DNA of 64,000 bases from Helicovermis profundi (GCF_033097505.1 NZ_AP028654.1:1322001-1386000), one strand, 5' to 3'; shown: positions 8,164 to 17,689, counted from the stretch's first letter. The notes: generated from the sequence alone by a model not told the origin. Made by a program: numbers and translations.

Positions 8164-9137
8164 ATTTTAAATTAGAGTACTTAAGAAATAAAATAAGAAC
8201 TGATATAACTAAGCAAAGTGGAAATGTAGGTTGGACCTCAGATGAAAATTTATTAAGCATTTCATTTGAATTTGAATTTGCAAAAATTAATGATAATAAA
8301 ATAGTTTGTGGAGATATTATTTATTTTGATGATTTAACTTTAAATACTAATGTGTTTACTGGAATAGTTACTTCAATTAGTAAAGGTGAATATAAAGATA
8401 CTGTAAGGTGTAACGACTTTGCTTTCTATCTTAACTCTTCAAAAACTATAATTCAATTTAATGAAGTACCAGGAACTAAAGCTTTAAAATCGTTATTTTT
8501 AAAATCTAAAATTGAATTTAATAATATAGCTGAAATGAATACTATTATTTCTATGATTTACAAAGATAAATATATAAGCGAAATAATAAGCGATATTTTA
8601 AATCAAGTTTATTTAGAAACTGGTAAAAAGTATTTGATAGAAATGGAAGGTAATAAAATTAATATAATTGAACAAAGTTTAATCTATATTGATGAAGTAT
8701 GTAGATTAGCTTCAAATCTACCAGTATTTAAAATACAAAATGCAATTGAAAAAACTGCTACTGTTAATGTATCAATAGAAAATCTTAGAAACTCGGTTAT
8801 AGTAACTAGTAAAGATTCTAATGATATGGAGATAATTGAATCTATAAAAGATGAGATCTCTATTAAAAACTATGGATTACTTCAAGAAATAATTGAAGTT
8901 GATAGTAAAGATGAATCACAAGCTAGAAATATTGCTAAAACTGTTTTAAATGATTTGAATAAAATATCTGAAATATCAAGTTTAACATTTATAGGAAATA
9001 GTAATGTGAAGGCTGGTAGATTAATAAAGTTAAATATTGAAAATATAAATCTTGTAGGTGATTTTATAGTTAAGTCAGTTAATCATAAGATTGCAAGCGG
9101 TGCATATACTATGATGTTAAATGTAGAAGGTGTTTAA
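8160..9137 (+). CDS. Baseplate hub protein, XkdQ-like (late control gpD type)
   Basis: 325-aa hub protein of the PBSX XkdQ / T4 gp27-like group. It shows the beta-rich N-terminal barrel (LLSISFEFEFAKI, ... GDIIYFDD ... FTGIVTSISKGEY), then the middle helical region and a C-terminal barrel with VKAGRLIKLNIENINLVGDF. It forms the central baseplate ring through which the tube passes. It overlaps the preceding gene by 4 bases. Confidence 0.83.
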   Translation: MNFKLEYLRNKIRTDITKQSGNVGWTSDENLLSISFEFEFAKINDNKIVCGDIIYFDDLTLNTNVFTGIVTSISKGEYKDTVRCNDFAFYLNSSKTIIQFNEVPGTKALKSLFLKSKIEFNNIAEMNTIISMIYKDKYISEIISDILNQVYLETGKKYLIEMEGNKINIIEQSLIYIDEVCRLASNLPVFKIQNAIEKTATVNVSIENLRNSVIVTSKDSNDMEIIESIKDEISIKNYGLLQEIIEVDSKDESQARNIAKTVLNDLNKISEISSLTFIGNSNVKAGRLIKLNIENINLVGDFIVKSVNHKIASGAYTMMLNVEGV

Positions 9138-9138
9138 T

Positions 9139-9492
9139 ATGGATTATGATGTAGAACTAGCAAGATTATTAAAAGAACGTAATAACGCAAAACATGAAAG
9201 TGCGTTGATAGGAAGTGTAGTAAGTGATTTTCCTGAAATAAAAATTGTTATTTATAATGGCGAAGTACTGCTTACTAAAAAGAATTTATATTTTACTAAT
9301 ACGGTTTTATCACATATTAGAGAAGTAGAATTAACAGGTAGTATTAAAATAAAAGAAATAACAGAAAATTTTACTAGTACTTCTGAATTAACTATTACAG
9401 ATACTATTAAAAAAGGTGATCAAGTAATGTTAATTCCAACTAGCAATTTACAAGAATTCTTTGTTATTGATATTGTGAAAAAACTGGGGTGA
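9139..9492 (+). CDS. DUF2577 baseplate protein, XkdR-like
   Basis: 117-aa DUF2577 protein, the usual neighbour of XkdQ and XkdS. It contains the compact OB-like segment (ALIGSVVSDFPEIKIVIYNGEV) and the closing KKGDQVMLIPTSNLQEFFVID pattern. In related baseplates it is thought to carry the spike or hub cap. ATG 9139 was preferred to GTG 9130 because AGAAGGTG at 9125-9132 is then the ribosome binding site. Confidence 0.8.
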   Translation: MDYDVELARLLKERNNAKHESALIGSVVSDFPEIKIVIYNGEVLLTKKNLYFTNTVLSHIREVELTGSIKIKEITENFTSTSELTITDTIKKGDQVMLIPTSNLQEFFVIDIVKKLG

Positions 9493-9497
9493 TAAAT

Positions 9498-9932
9498 TTG
9501 TTTCCAGAAATAATAGAAACGGATAAATTAACTAAAGAAATAGTTCTAAATGATGGAATTGTTTATAAATATAATTTTGATAATCAAAGCTATGAAACGT
9601 TAGATGGAAATTTAATTGAGATTGTAAATAAAAGTGAAAAAATAAAGCAATGGTTAGAATTTTTAATTAGAACAGAATTTGAAAGTATAGATATTTATAA
9701 ATCGACAGAATTTGGTTTATCATTAAAAAAATATATTGGTAAAAAAAACATTCCACTTGGATTAATTTCTTCTGAAATAAAAGAGCAACTTAATAAAAAA
9801 ATATTTTTAAATAGCGATATAAAAGAAATATCAAAAGTTATAGTTAGCAAATCATCAAGTAAAGAATTAGTAATTAATATTTTTGTTATGTCAGCGGTCG
9901 AAGGTGAATTAGAGGTGAGTATTAATGTCTAA
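9498..9932 (+). CDS. DUF2634 baseplate wedge protein, XkdS-like (gp25-type)
   Basis: About 144-aa wedge component of the XkdS/gp25 lineage, with the KIKQWLEFLIRTEFE helix typical of that group. TTG at 9498 is preferred since GGGGTGAT just upstream would be its ribosome binding site. An in-frame GTG at 9489 lies inside that site. DUF2634 proteins also commonly start close to LFPE. It overlaps the baseplate J gene by 8 bases. Confidence 0.78.
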   Translation: MFPEIIETDKLTKEIVLNDGIVYKYNFDNQSYETLDGNLIEIVNKSEKIKQWLEFLIRTEFESIDIYKSTEFGLSLKKYIGKKNIPLGLISSEIKEQLNKKIFLNSDIKEISKVIVSKSSSKELVINIFVMSAVEGELEVSINV

Positions 9933-11001
9933 ATCAAAAGAAGAGATACTAGAAGAATTATTATCATATATTGATAATAAATATGATAAGCGTGTAGGAA
10001 CTTTGTTTTATGATTTTTTAGCTGCAGTTAGTATTGAAAAAGAGGCTCTATATAAAAAAATAGAAATACTTGAATCAAAATTAGATATTACTAATTTGTC
10101 TGGTGAAGAAGTTGATAGATATATTGAGCAAAATTCTGATCAATTAAGACGTGCCGCATCTTTTGCAACTTGTGAGCTTTTTGTAAATGGGAATGGAGTA
10201 ATTAATATTGGTGATCTATTTGAAACTAAGGCAGGTATTCAATTTGAAGCAATTAAATTAAAAAATATTGTTGAATCAGGATTGATTGAAGTTCAATCAG
10301 TTTTACAAGGAGAAGTAGGCAATATTATTGCGAATACCATTACTCAAATACCAGTAACTATACCAGGTATTATTTCAGTTACAAATATAGTTGGAGCAAG
10401 TGGAGGATACGAAGCTGAAACAGATGGAGAATTTATTGATAGATTTTTAGATATGCAACAAGACGAAGTAACTCAAGGAAATATTGCTGCATATAAAAAA
10501 TGGTGCTTAGAAGTAGTAGGCGTAGGTGGATGCAAAGTATTTCCATTAGAAAATTTAAATGGAGAGATAGCTGAAAATAGTTTGCTTATTATAATTGTGG
10601 ATACTAATAAATTGCCTGCAGATGCAACTCTTGTTTCAGCTACTCAATTATTTATAAATCCATTGGATAAAAATGGACATGGTGAAGGAGTTGCTCCAAT
10701 TGGTGCATATGTATATGTTAAGTCAGCTACACCTTTAAATTTAAATATAAATTTTACTGCAAATTATAAGGTAGGATATACAAAAAAAATAGTAGAACCA
10801 CTACTTAGAACTAATTTGGAGACTTATCTGAAATCAATCGCATTTATTGAAAATAATATTTCGTATGCAAAAATTGGGAATGTTGTTTTAAATACTGAAG
10901 GTATTGAAGACTATACAAATTTATTTATAAATGATCAGGCAAACAATGTACCTATTTTAGAAAAAGAAGTTACTGTCTTAGGAGTGATTACAATTGACTA
11001 A
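9925..11001 (+). CDS. Baseplate J / gp47-like wedge protein, XkdT-like
   Basis: 358-aa baseplate J family protein. It shows the N-terminal helix with DKRVGTLFYDFLAAVS, the LDITNLSGEEVDRYIEQ block, the IVGASGGYEAETDGEFIDRF signature near residue 155-175 and a C-terminal plug domain. It is the main wedge subunit that transmits the contraction signal. AGAGGTGAG before the ATG. Confidence 0.9.
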   Translation: MSKSKEEILEELLSYIDNKYDKRVGTLFYDFLAAVSIEKEALYKKIEILESKLDITNLSGEEVDRYIEQNSDQLRRAASFATCELFVNGNGVINIGDLFETKAGIQFEAIKLKNIVESGLIEVQSVLQGEVGNIIANTITQIPVTIPGIISVTNIVGASGGYEAETDGEFIDRFLDMQQDEVTQGNIAAYKKWCLEVVGVGGCKVFPLENLNGEIAENSLLIIIVDTNKLPADATLVSATQLFINPLDKNGHGEGVAPIGAYVYVKSATPLNLNINFTANYKVGYTKKIVEPLLRTNLETYLKSIAFIENNISYAKIGNVVLNTEGIEDYTNLFINDQANNVPILEKEVTVLGVITID

Positions 11002-11614
11002 TTACAAAGAAAAATTAATCAATCATCTTTCTAAAATTTTAAGAGAAGATGAAATCGCAAATTCATTATTTGACTCAATTAGTAAAGAACTCATGAATAT
11101 AGATAAAAAAATAAATCTATCATTTTGTGAGTTCTTTGTTGATACAGCAATAGGAAGTGGCTTAACATCATTTGAGAAAAGACTTGGAATAGAAACCAAT
11201 ATATTAAGTTCGGTAGATCAAAGAAGAAATTTAATTAAAGCAAGATTAAGAGGAAGAAAAAAAATAAGTTTATCAATAATTAATAGTATTTGTGAAGTTT
11301 GGATTAATGGAGAAGCGAGTAGTGATATTTCTGAAAATATAATTAGCATTAATCTTCGATCTTTTGGTGGTGTTTCTGATGATTTTGAGAACCTAGAGAA
11401 AACAATTTTAAAATTAATTCCATGTAGTTTAGCTGTAAAAATTTTAAACGAAATAACTGTTAATAGCGATAAAGAAAAAACATTTCTTGGAAGTATAGTA
11501 ACACAAGGATATCACTATACATTAACTCCAAATATTAACATAACTTATTCTAGCAATGAAACTATAATTAATGGATCAGTTTCTATTATAGGTTCAAAAA
11601 TTGAAATATCTTAA
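10994..11614 (+). CDS. DUF2313 tail protein, XkdU/YmfQ-like
   Basis: 206-aa protein of the DUF2313 type that follows baseplate J in PBSX-like and Mu-like phages (Mu gp48 slot). FFVDTAIGSGLTSFEKRLGI and RRNLIKARLRG are its recognisable blocks. It starts at TTG 10994 behind GGAGTGAT and overlaps the baseplate J gene by 8 bases. It probably connects the baseplate to fibres. Confidence 0.8.
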   Translation: MTNYKEKLINHLSKILREDEIANSLFDSISKELMNIDKKINLSFCEFFVDTAIGSGLTSFEKRLGIETNILSSVDQRRNLIKARLRGRKKISLSIINSICEVWINGEASSDISENIISINLRSFGGVSDDFENLEKTILKLIPCSLAVKILNEITVNSDKEKTFLGSIVTQGYHYTLTPNINITYSSNETIINGSVSIIGSKIEIS

Positions 11615-11646
11615 ATTAAAACATTAAAAAGGAAGGTGATTCAAAA

Positions 11647-13725
11647 GTGGCAAGTTTTAATTCTACAGTCATTACAAGTGCAGGCCATTCATTGATGGCT
11701 AAGATTATGGCAGGAATAGCCACACCTACGTTTACGCAGGTGAAAGTTTCAGATACAGATTATTCGGAACATACTTCAGAAGAACTTGAAGCGTTAACAA
11801 GTATTAGTGATATCAAGCAATCTATATTAGTTTCAAATGTTTCAAAAGTAAATGATGCTTCAGTAAAAGTTAGTGCAGTACTTGACAATATAAATCTTTT
11901 AGTTGGATATCATCTAAAAACTATTGGACTTTATGCAACGGATCTTGATGTGGGTGAAATTCTATATTCAGTTACAACAGCAGTAATACCAGATTGGATT
12001 CCGCCGAATACTGGGATTAATAGTACCAATATAATGATTGATTTAATTACGGTAGTTTCAAATGCCTCAAATATATCTATTGAAGTAGATCCTAATGCTA
12101 TGGCTACGGTGGCACAAATAAATACGTTAAAAGAAGAATTTAGCAGGGTAATCAACAATAACTGGTATGCAGATAGACCTGCTTATTATGGGAATACGAA
12201 ATTGGTTCAAAGTACAAAAAATATTTCAGCATGGACTTCGGGGATTGGAACATTGTCTGTCGACAAAGCTAATTTTAAGATTGAAGACAGATGTATCAAA
12301 TTAGACCAACCAAATAATACATCTGATGATTTGTATACTACATCACATAGTGCTATTGCAAAAGACTTTACAAAATTAAACAATGGAAATGTATCAAGTG
12401 ATGATGATTTTATTAACTTTATATTCTTTTTAAGTAATAAAAATATGTTCACTAGAGTAAGAATTGTTCTTGGACCAAATTTAGGAACAGATTTTTTTGA
12501 TTATAGTATAACATCTGGACTAAAAGATGGCTGGAATTATTTTCATATAAAAAAATCCGATTTTACATTTACAGGAAGTCCAAGCTGGGAGAATATAACT
12601 GATACTTTATATTCTGCTTTAACAACAATTAATGCAAGTGGACATTCGGTTAGCTTTGAAGATGCTATATTAGTCAAAGCCGACCCAAGTGGATTATATC
12701 CTAACCCATTTCAAAAAAATGGTGCTGCTGAAATAAATCCCTTAAATTCTGAATTGTTTATAGGCAAAGAATTTGGCAATATTATATTAAGGAATTTAGA
12801 TGATGATACTAGTAATTTTTTCAGTTACAGAAGTATTAAATCATATTCATTTAACGGTAAAAAACATATATTTTCGGGAAGAAGAAAATTAATTAGTGTT
12901 AATCATGATTATATGCATCTAATAACTCTAAGAGATATTTCTAATGGTGAAAATATAACATTTAGTATTGAAAGTACACGTTTAACAGCTTGGTATGCAA
13001 CTTTCACAAAAAAAGATGATCTAATTGATTCTATCAATTTGGTTAATGGTGATTATATTGATTATTCATTAGAATTCGATGGAAATGTAGCTGAAATAAT
13101 AATCAATAAAAATGGAGATTTTGGAAACCCTTATATTTTAAAAGTTAACTATAGCTCATTAGTTAATATAAATGAAGCATATATTTACTTTGGTAATATA
13201 ATGGGACGAACTAATAATTTAGAAAGTATAAGTGCAGCAGAAATAGCACATGCACATCATTCAGATATCGCAGAAGTTGCTAAGGGGTTAGATATTCAAC
13301 CGTATTTTAATTGTAATTTATTGAATACACAATTAATACCGGATTCAAGCCCAACTAAAATATTATTCTACGGAAATAATAATGGTGAAGAAAGTAATGG
13401 TATAATTCTTAACGAAGATTCATATTTTGTGATTGGTGAAAGTGGTAGATATAATATATATATGCAAAGTATATGGGCGCAAAATTCTACTGGTGTTAGA
13501 GATAATAAAATAGTAATTAACGATTCAACATATGAATATGATTCAAAAACAACAGAAAATATTTCGCATTTTAAAAATCCTACTTTATTAAATAATGTGC
13601 ATCTTAAAAAAGGTGATAACATATCATTTGAAGTATATCAGACTTCTACCACATCAATTAGTATAACAGGGGCAGCTGCTGCTAATCCTGCAACTAAAAT
13701 ATCAATATATAAGGTAGGTGCGTAA
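11647..13725 (+). CDS. Tail fibre / collar-fibre protein
   Basis: 692-aa fibre. The N-terminal 150 residues (ITSAGHSLMAKIMAG, ... FTQVKVSDTDYS, ... YHLKTIGLYATD) match the baseplate-attachment domain of tail-collar fibre proteins of PBSX-like phages. A helix near residue 152-165 follows, then long beta-rich receptor-binding sequence with probable jelly-roll modules. The last 140 residues look like a C-terminal C1q/TNF-like or lectin-like module. GTG start behind AAGGAAGGTGAT. Confidence 0.85.
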   Translation: MASFNSTVITSAGHSLMAKIMAGIATPTFTQVKVSDTDYSEHTSEELEALTSISDIKQSILVSNVSKVNDASVKVSAVLDNINLLVGYHLKTIGLYATDLDVGEILYSVTTAVIPDWIPPNTGINSTNIMIDLITVVSNASNISIEVDPNAMATVAQINTLKEEFSRVINNNWYADRPAYYGNTKLVQSTKNISAWTSGIGTLSVDKANFKIEDRCIKLDQPNNTSDDLYTTSHSAIAKDFTKLNNGNVSSDDDFINFIFFLSNKNMFTRVRIVLGPNLGTDFFDYSITSGLKDGWNYFHIKKSDFTFTGSPSWENITDTLYSALTTINASGHSVSFEDAILVKADPSGLYPNPFQKNGAAEINPLNSELFIGKEFGNIILRNLDDDTSNFFSYRSIKSYSFNGKKHIFSGRRKLISVNHDYMHLITLRDISNGENITFSIESTRLTAWYATFTKKDDLIDSINLVNGDYIDYSLEFDGNVAEIIINKNGDFGNPYILKVNYSSLVNINEAYIYFGNIMGRTNNLESISAAEIAHAHHSDIAEVAKGLDIQPYFNCNLLNTQLIPDSSPTKILFYGNNNGEESNGIILNEDSYFVIGESGRYNIYMQSIWAQNSTGVRDNKIVINDSTYEYDSKTTENISHFKNPTLLNNVHLKKGDNISFEVYQTSTTSISITGAAAANPATKISIYKVGA

Positions 13726-13726
13726 T

Positions 13727-14140
13727 ATGATTAAATTATATGAAAATGTAAATCCAAATAAACTTGTTGATGAAATTCAAAAAGAAGGTTTATTGAAACA
13801 AGAAGAAATGTCATTCTTTCCAAAAGAAGATAGCTTAGAAATTAAATTTAGCAACATCAAAGAAATTTCAACTGATGTTTTAGATGATAATGAACAAGTT
13901 ATTAATATGATAGTTACCTATCAAAAACTAGAAAAACAAAAATTGATTGAAGTTGTTGACGGAGTTGAACTACCTAAAACTATTGAAGTTTGGAATGGTT
14001 TTGATCCTACACAACTATTTGCAAATATTCAAAATGTAATAGATAATCATGATCCAACACCAATACCGCAAGGTAAATCACAATTAGAAATTCTTCAAGA
14101 TGTTGTTGATAAATTATTGATTGATAGTTTGGGGGTGTAA
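13727..14140 (+). CDS. Fibre-associated protein, XkdW-like
   Basis: 137-aa acidic protein between fibre and XkdX genes, the XkdW slot. It may be a fibre assembly chaperone; the role is inferred from position. It has an N-terminal LYENVNPNKLVDEIQKEG block and a linker with NHDPTPIPQGKSQ before a terminal helix. ATG 13727 is preferred over GTG 13718, since the upstream GTAGGTG would be the ribosome binding site. Confidence 0.65.
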   Translation: MIKLYENVNPNKLVDEIQKEGLLKQEEMSFFPKEDSLEIKFSNIKEISTDVLDDNEQVINMIVTYQKLEKQKLIEVVDGVELPKTIEVWNGFDPTQLFANIQNVIDNHDPTPIPQGKSQLEILQDVVDKLLIDSLGV

Positions 14141-14142
14141 GT

Positions 14143-14259
14143 ATGTATGAGATGCTGAAAAATTTATATAGTAAAGGAAAAGTTAATGAAGAACACCTTA
14201 ATAATGCTGTTTTAAAAGGATGGATTACTGAAGCAGAGAAAAAAGAAATTATGGTGTAG
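14143..14259 (+). CDS. XkdX family protein (38 aa)
   Basis: Very short gene missed by length cut-offs. The product begins MYEMLKNLYSKGKVNEEHL and ends AEKKEIMV. The pattern K-x-L-Y-x-x-G-K/K-V/...GWIT-E-E-K-x-x-I is the hallmark of XkdX, a small protein found after fibre genes in PBSX-like phages. Its function is unknown. GGGGGTG before the ATG is a good ribosome binding site and overlaps the stop of the gene before it. Confidence 0.85.
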   Translation: MYEMLKNLYSKGKVNEEHLNNAVLKGWITEAEKKEIMV

Positions 14260-14338
14260 AAACTAAGTGTTGAATTTTTGATACTTGGTTTTATTTTTTC
14301 TACTACATGTTAAAAATAAATAAAAGAGGTGATTAATA

Positions 14339-14725
14339 GTGGATGATGGTAACCGAATTTACGAGATGGCATTAAAAAGTTTTGAACAATTTCAAGAAAA
14401 TCAAATGGAAATAGTAAAGAGCATATCGGAAATAAAAGAAAGGATAATAATTACAGAAGAATCTACTAAATCAGCTCATCGTAAGCTTAATAGTCAAGAA
14501 GAGCAAACGAAAACAATTATAAAAATGTCTACCAGTATTGAATATATAGCGAAGCAAATTGAAGATGCGCTAGGTGCTATAAAAGTACACGACGGAAAAT
14601 TTGTTACTCTTGAAAAGGCGCCAGGTGATAATATCCTTGGATATTGGAAGTTGTTTATTGGGGGGCTGATTGCTGGAGGGACAGGCTTACTAATTGGGTT
14701 AATTATGAAAGGTGGAATGCAATAA
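14339..14725 (+). CDS. Holin-associated membrane protein (XhlA-like)
   Basis: 128-aa protein with a long coiled-coil N-terminal part (residues 5-85) and a single C-terminal membrane helix (about 103-124: YWKLFIGGLIAGGTGLLIGL). This matches the XhlA/haemolysin group next to phage amidases and holins. GTG start with AGAGGTGAT spaced 7 bases. Its stop overlaps the amidase ATG. It probably helps the holin permeabilise the membrane. Confidence 0.72.
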   Translation: MDDGNRIYEMALKSFEQFQENQMEIVKSISEIKERIIITEESTKSAHRKLNSQEEQTKTIIKMSTSIEYIAKQIEDALGAIKVHDGKFVTLEKAPGDNILGYWKLFIGGLIAGGTGLLIGLIMKGGMQ

Positions 14726-15444
14726 TGAAGATAAAAAAAATAAATATTGTGGATGGAATAATTCAAGATAAATTTGTCGGCGATGTTCCTATTATGATTA
14801 AAATAATAAAGCCTAAAGGTAAGACAAACGTAAGAACGCTGATCAAAATAAATGAATGTATAGGTATTACTAATCATAATACAGGAAACATAACTCCAAC
14901 TGCTAGTGATGAAATGCATGCAAAGTGGCTCCAAAGTGTAGAAAATGTTGATAAAGAATATGTATCAGTACATTTTTTTGTAGATGAAGATTCTATAATT
15001 CAAACAGTTCCAATAGATGAGGTAACAAATAATGCTGGTGATGGAAGAGGACCAGGTAATTTTAAAACAATTTCAATAGAAATATGCGAAAATGGAAATG
15101 AGCAAAAAGCAGAAGAAAATGCAAAAAAACTTAATGCAGCACTAATACTAACTTATCCAAAATTAAAAATATTTAAACATCAAGATTGGAACGGAAAATA
15201 TTGTCCAAGAAGAATTTTGAATAGAGAAAATGGATGGAAGAGATTTGTTGGTGATATAAATCAACTTGTAAAAAAATCAAAAGTTGATGAAATAAAAGAT
15301 AACAGTGTTTCAAATTGGGCTAAAGAAGCTCAAAGTTTTGTTAAAGAAAATAAAATATCAGATGGATCTAGGCCAAAAGATAATGTTACTAGAGAAGAAG
15401 TGTGGGTTATGCTTAATAGAATGCAAAACTTAGGAGGTAAATAA
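14725..15444 (+). CDS. Phage endolysin: N-acetylmuramoyl-L-alanine amidase
   Basis: 239-aa endolysin that cleaves the amide bond between muramic acid and the stem peptide. The Amidase_2 (PGRP-like) domain covers about residues 30-180. Zinc ligands are visible as His in GITNHNTGN, His in FKHQDWNG and Cys in KYCPRRI. The C-terminal 45 residues resemble an SLH-like wall module (WAKEAQSFVKENKISDG, ... VTREEVWVML). A longer upstream reading from 14644 is only the overlap with the holin-associated gene. GGTGG 10 bases upstream supports ATG 14725. Confidence 0.9.
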   Translation: MKIKKINIVDGIIQDKFVGDVPIMIKIIKPKGKTNVRTLIKINECIGITNHNTGNITPTASDEMHAKWLQSVENVDKEYVSVHFFVDEDSIIQTVPIDEVTNNAGDGRGPGNFKTISIEICENGNEQKAEENAKKLNAALILTYPKLKIFKHQDWNGKYCPRRILNRENGWKRFVGDINQLVKKSKVDEIKDNSVSNWAKEAQSFVKENKISDGSRPKDNVTREEVWVMLNRMQNLGGK

Positions 15445-15446
15445 TA

Positions 15447-15791
15447 ATGTTAAATTTAATATTGAATTTAGTAAAGAACAATTTGCTTAGCATAGTAGTT
15501 GTTCTTATTTTTATTCTTGTACTTATTTATTTGTGGAAAAAAGGAAAGAAAAAGAGTATAAAAGATACAATTTTTTATTTTGTTTGCAAAGCAGAGCAAG
15601 AATTTGGGAGTAAAACTGGTGAAATTAAATATGTTGCAGTTTCAACATGGGTATATGTAAATATGCCTAAAATATTTAGATTGATTTTTACTAAAGAAGA
15701 AATAGGTGGTTATATTGAAGAGGCGGTTGAAAAATTGAAAGAAATATTAGTGTCTGATGAAGAGGTTGATTTGTTACCTTATATTAAATAA
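15447..15791 (+). CDS. Phage holin, LL-H-like family
   Basis: 114-aa protein with one strong N-terminal membrane helix (about residues 8-30), a basic KKGKKKS turn, then an amphipathic C-terminal half with KAEQEFGSKTGEIKY. This is the usual layout of LL-H-type holins. It starts 2 bases after the amidase stop with TAGGAGG upstream. It ends the lysis cassette. Confidence 0.75.
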   Translation: MLNLILNLVKNNLLSIVVVLIFILVLIYLWKKGKKKSIKDTIFYFVCKAEQEFGSKTGEIKYVAVSTWVYVNMPKIFRLIFTKEEIGGYIEEAVEKLKEILVSDEEVDLLPYIK

Positions 15792-15799
15792 ATATTAAT

Positions 15800-15835
15800 A
15801 AATGCTCATATCAAGCAATTGGTGTGAGCATTTAT
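15800..15835 (+). terminator. Terminator of the late operon
   Basis: Stem AAATGCTCA/TGAGCATTT with a loop of about 16 bases, followed by a T/A-rich tail, 8 bases past the holin stop. It separates the late genes from the darTG cargo. Confidence 0.65.
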
Positions 15836-16003
15836 TATATTTTGTGTTTCACGAATTAATTTTAGAATTGAAACATAAAATATTAGTATTGTTGTATAGA
15901 TAGTTCATAGAATTATATTTTTGGAATAATTGCGCATTTTTTAAAATATATATAATTTTATATTTAGATATGATAAAATACAAAATAAAGGGTTGGTGTT
16001 TTT

Positions 16004-16606
16004 ATGGCTATGAGAGATATAAAAAATGGTAAATTGCTTTATCATTTAACAAAGCTAGAAAATTTAGAATCAATCATTAAAGATGGTTTACTGCCAAGAA
16101 ATGAATTGTTGAGAAGAAAATCATTATTTAAAGATGTTGCAGATTCTGAAATAATTGATAAACGTAATATTTTAGGTTTAGATAAGTTTACACCATTTCA
16201 TTTTCATCCATATTCTTCTTTTGATGTTGCGGTTAAATCTAAGTATGAAAATGATGAATTTGTATATATTTGCATAACTCGTAAAGATGCAAAACATAAT
16301 GATTTCAAAATTATTCCGATACATCCACTTTCAATTGATAAATTAATTTTGTATGATTATGATGAAGGTATGAGAGCGATTGATTGGGAAATAATGCATA
16401 GTTACGGAACTGAAAATGAAAATATAAAGCATGTAAAAATGGCTGAATGTTTAACAGATAAGGTAATACCAGCTAAATATTTTCTTAGTATAAATGTTAG
16501 GAACGAAAATATTAAGAATTATGTACAAAAGTTATTAAAAAAGTATAATATTGTTCATAAACCACCGCATGTTAATATACAGTGTTGGCTTGATAAAAAA
16601 ATGTAA
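16004..16606 (+). CDS. darT: DarT-type DNA ADP-ribosyltransferase toxin (DUF4433)
   Basis: 200-aa toxin that uses NAD+ to ADP-ribosylate thymidine or guanosine in single-stranded DNA and so blocks replication. The family opening YHLTKLENLESIIKDGLLPR (residues 13-32) is the NAD-binding entry. The FHFHPYSSF segment lies near residue 65-73. The expected catalytic Glu is E148 in KMAECLTDKVIP. Full length for the family. It lies after the prophage lysis genes with its own 200-bp upstream region and pairs with a DarG gene 15 bases on. Probably expressed separately from the late operon and acting in anti-phage defence or element stability. Confidence 0.9.
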   Translation: MAMRDIKNGKLLYHLTKLENLESIIKDGLLPRNELLRRKSLFKDVADSEIIDKRNILGLDKFTPFHFHPYSSFDVAVKSKYENDEFVYICITRKDAKHNDFKIIPIHPLSIDKLILYDYDEGMRAIDWEIMHSYGTENENIKHVKMAECLTDKVIPAKYFLSINVRNENIKNYVQKLLKKYNIVHKPPHVNIQCWLDKKM

Positions 16607-16621
16607 GTAGGAGGTGATACC

Positions 16622-17650
16622 TTGATTTATTATACAACAGGCAATTTGTTAAAGTCGGATGCGTACGCTTTAGTCAATACTGTTAATTGCGAAGGCTATA
16701 TGGGGAAAGGTATTGCATACCAATTTAAATTAGAATATCCTCAAAATAATATTGCGTATATAAAGGCATGCAAATCAAGAAATTTAAGTGTTGGTAAATT
16801 ACATCATTTCAAAGAAAAAGAAAAATTTATTATTAATTTCCCAACTAAAGATAAATGGCGTGAAAAATCAAAAATGATATATATAAAAGAAGGTCTTGAA
16901 GAATTAGCTAAGTTGATTATAGAAGAGAAAATTAAATCTATTGCTATTCCACCGTTAGGAAGTGGAAATGGTGGTTTAATATGGAGTGAAGTTAGAATTT
17001 TAATTGAAGAAAAGTTATCTGCCGTTGCTGATAGTGTAAAAATTATAATTTATGAGCCGTCACAAAATTATACTTCAAAGGTATCTAGAGAACCCAATTT
17101 GAGTTTGTCTTCTTTAGTATTAATGCAAATAAAACTTAATTTAGAAAAATTTGATAAAATAAGACTCCAAAAAACAGTATATTTTATGAATTTATTTTCT
17201 GGTGAAAATTATTTCAAATTTTCTAAATATAAATATGGTCCATATGATAATTCGATAGCTATTATTAGTAAAAAAATCAAAGAGTTTCAATCATATCATA
17301 ATGTAAAAGACACTAGCGAAGCATACAGTATACTATACAAGAAATTAATAAGTAATAAAGTTGAAACAAAACTTGAAGTATTAGAACCAGCTATTAATCA
17401 GGCAACTATGTATGTTAATTCAATAGATAATGATCATGAACTTGAATGTTTATCTACAGTGGCTTATTTATTAGAAACGAATATTGAATTAACAGAATCT
17501 GAAATAGTTGAACAATTTAATAATTGGTCTAAAACTAAATCTGAAAATTTTTCGAATAATGAAATCAAATCATGCTTAATTAAACTTTATAATGATAATA
17601 TTGTAGACAAAACATTGACAGGTTATCAACTTCATAAATACAATACTTAA
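16622..17650 (+). CDS. darG: DarG antitoxin: macrodomain DNA ADP-ribosyl glycohydrolase
   Basis: 342-aa antitoxin. The N-terminal macrodomain (about 1-150) removes ADP-ribose from DNA. Visible motifs are TGNLLKSDAYALVNTVNC, GYMGKGIA (phosphate loop), NFPTKDKWR with the probable catalytic Lys, and PPLGSGNGGL. The C-terminal half (about 155-342) is helical and in this family binds and neutralises DarT. TTG start 4 bases after GGAGGTGAT, an unusually strong site, as expected where antitoxin must exceed toxin. Confidence 0.9.
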   Translation: MIYYTTGNLLKSDAYALVNTVNCEGYMGKGIAYQFKLEYPQNNIAYIKACKSRNLSVGKLHHFKEKEKFIINFPTKDKWREKSKMIYIKEGLEELAKLIIEEKIKSIAIPPLGSGNGGLIWSEVRILIEEKLSAVADSVKIIIYEPSQNYTSKVSREPNLSLSSLVLMQIKLNLEKFDKIRLQKTVYFMNLFSGENYFKFSKYKYGPYDNSIAIISKKIKEFQSYHNVKDTSEAYSILYKKLISNKVETKLEVLEPAINQATMYVNSIDNDHELECLSTVAYLLETNIELTESEIVEQFNNWSKTKSENFSNNEIKSCLIKLYNDNIVDKTLTGYQLHKYNT

Positions 17651-17689
17651 AATAAACTTTTGATTGTTAGAATAAGAATAGATTTCAAG

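Noticed and set aside
14644-14724. N-terminal extension of the amidase by 27 codons
   Set aside because: It lies wholly inside the holin-associated gene and reads as non-homologous sequence; the ATG at 14725 has a good site.
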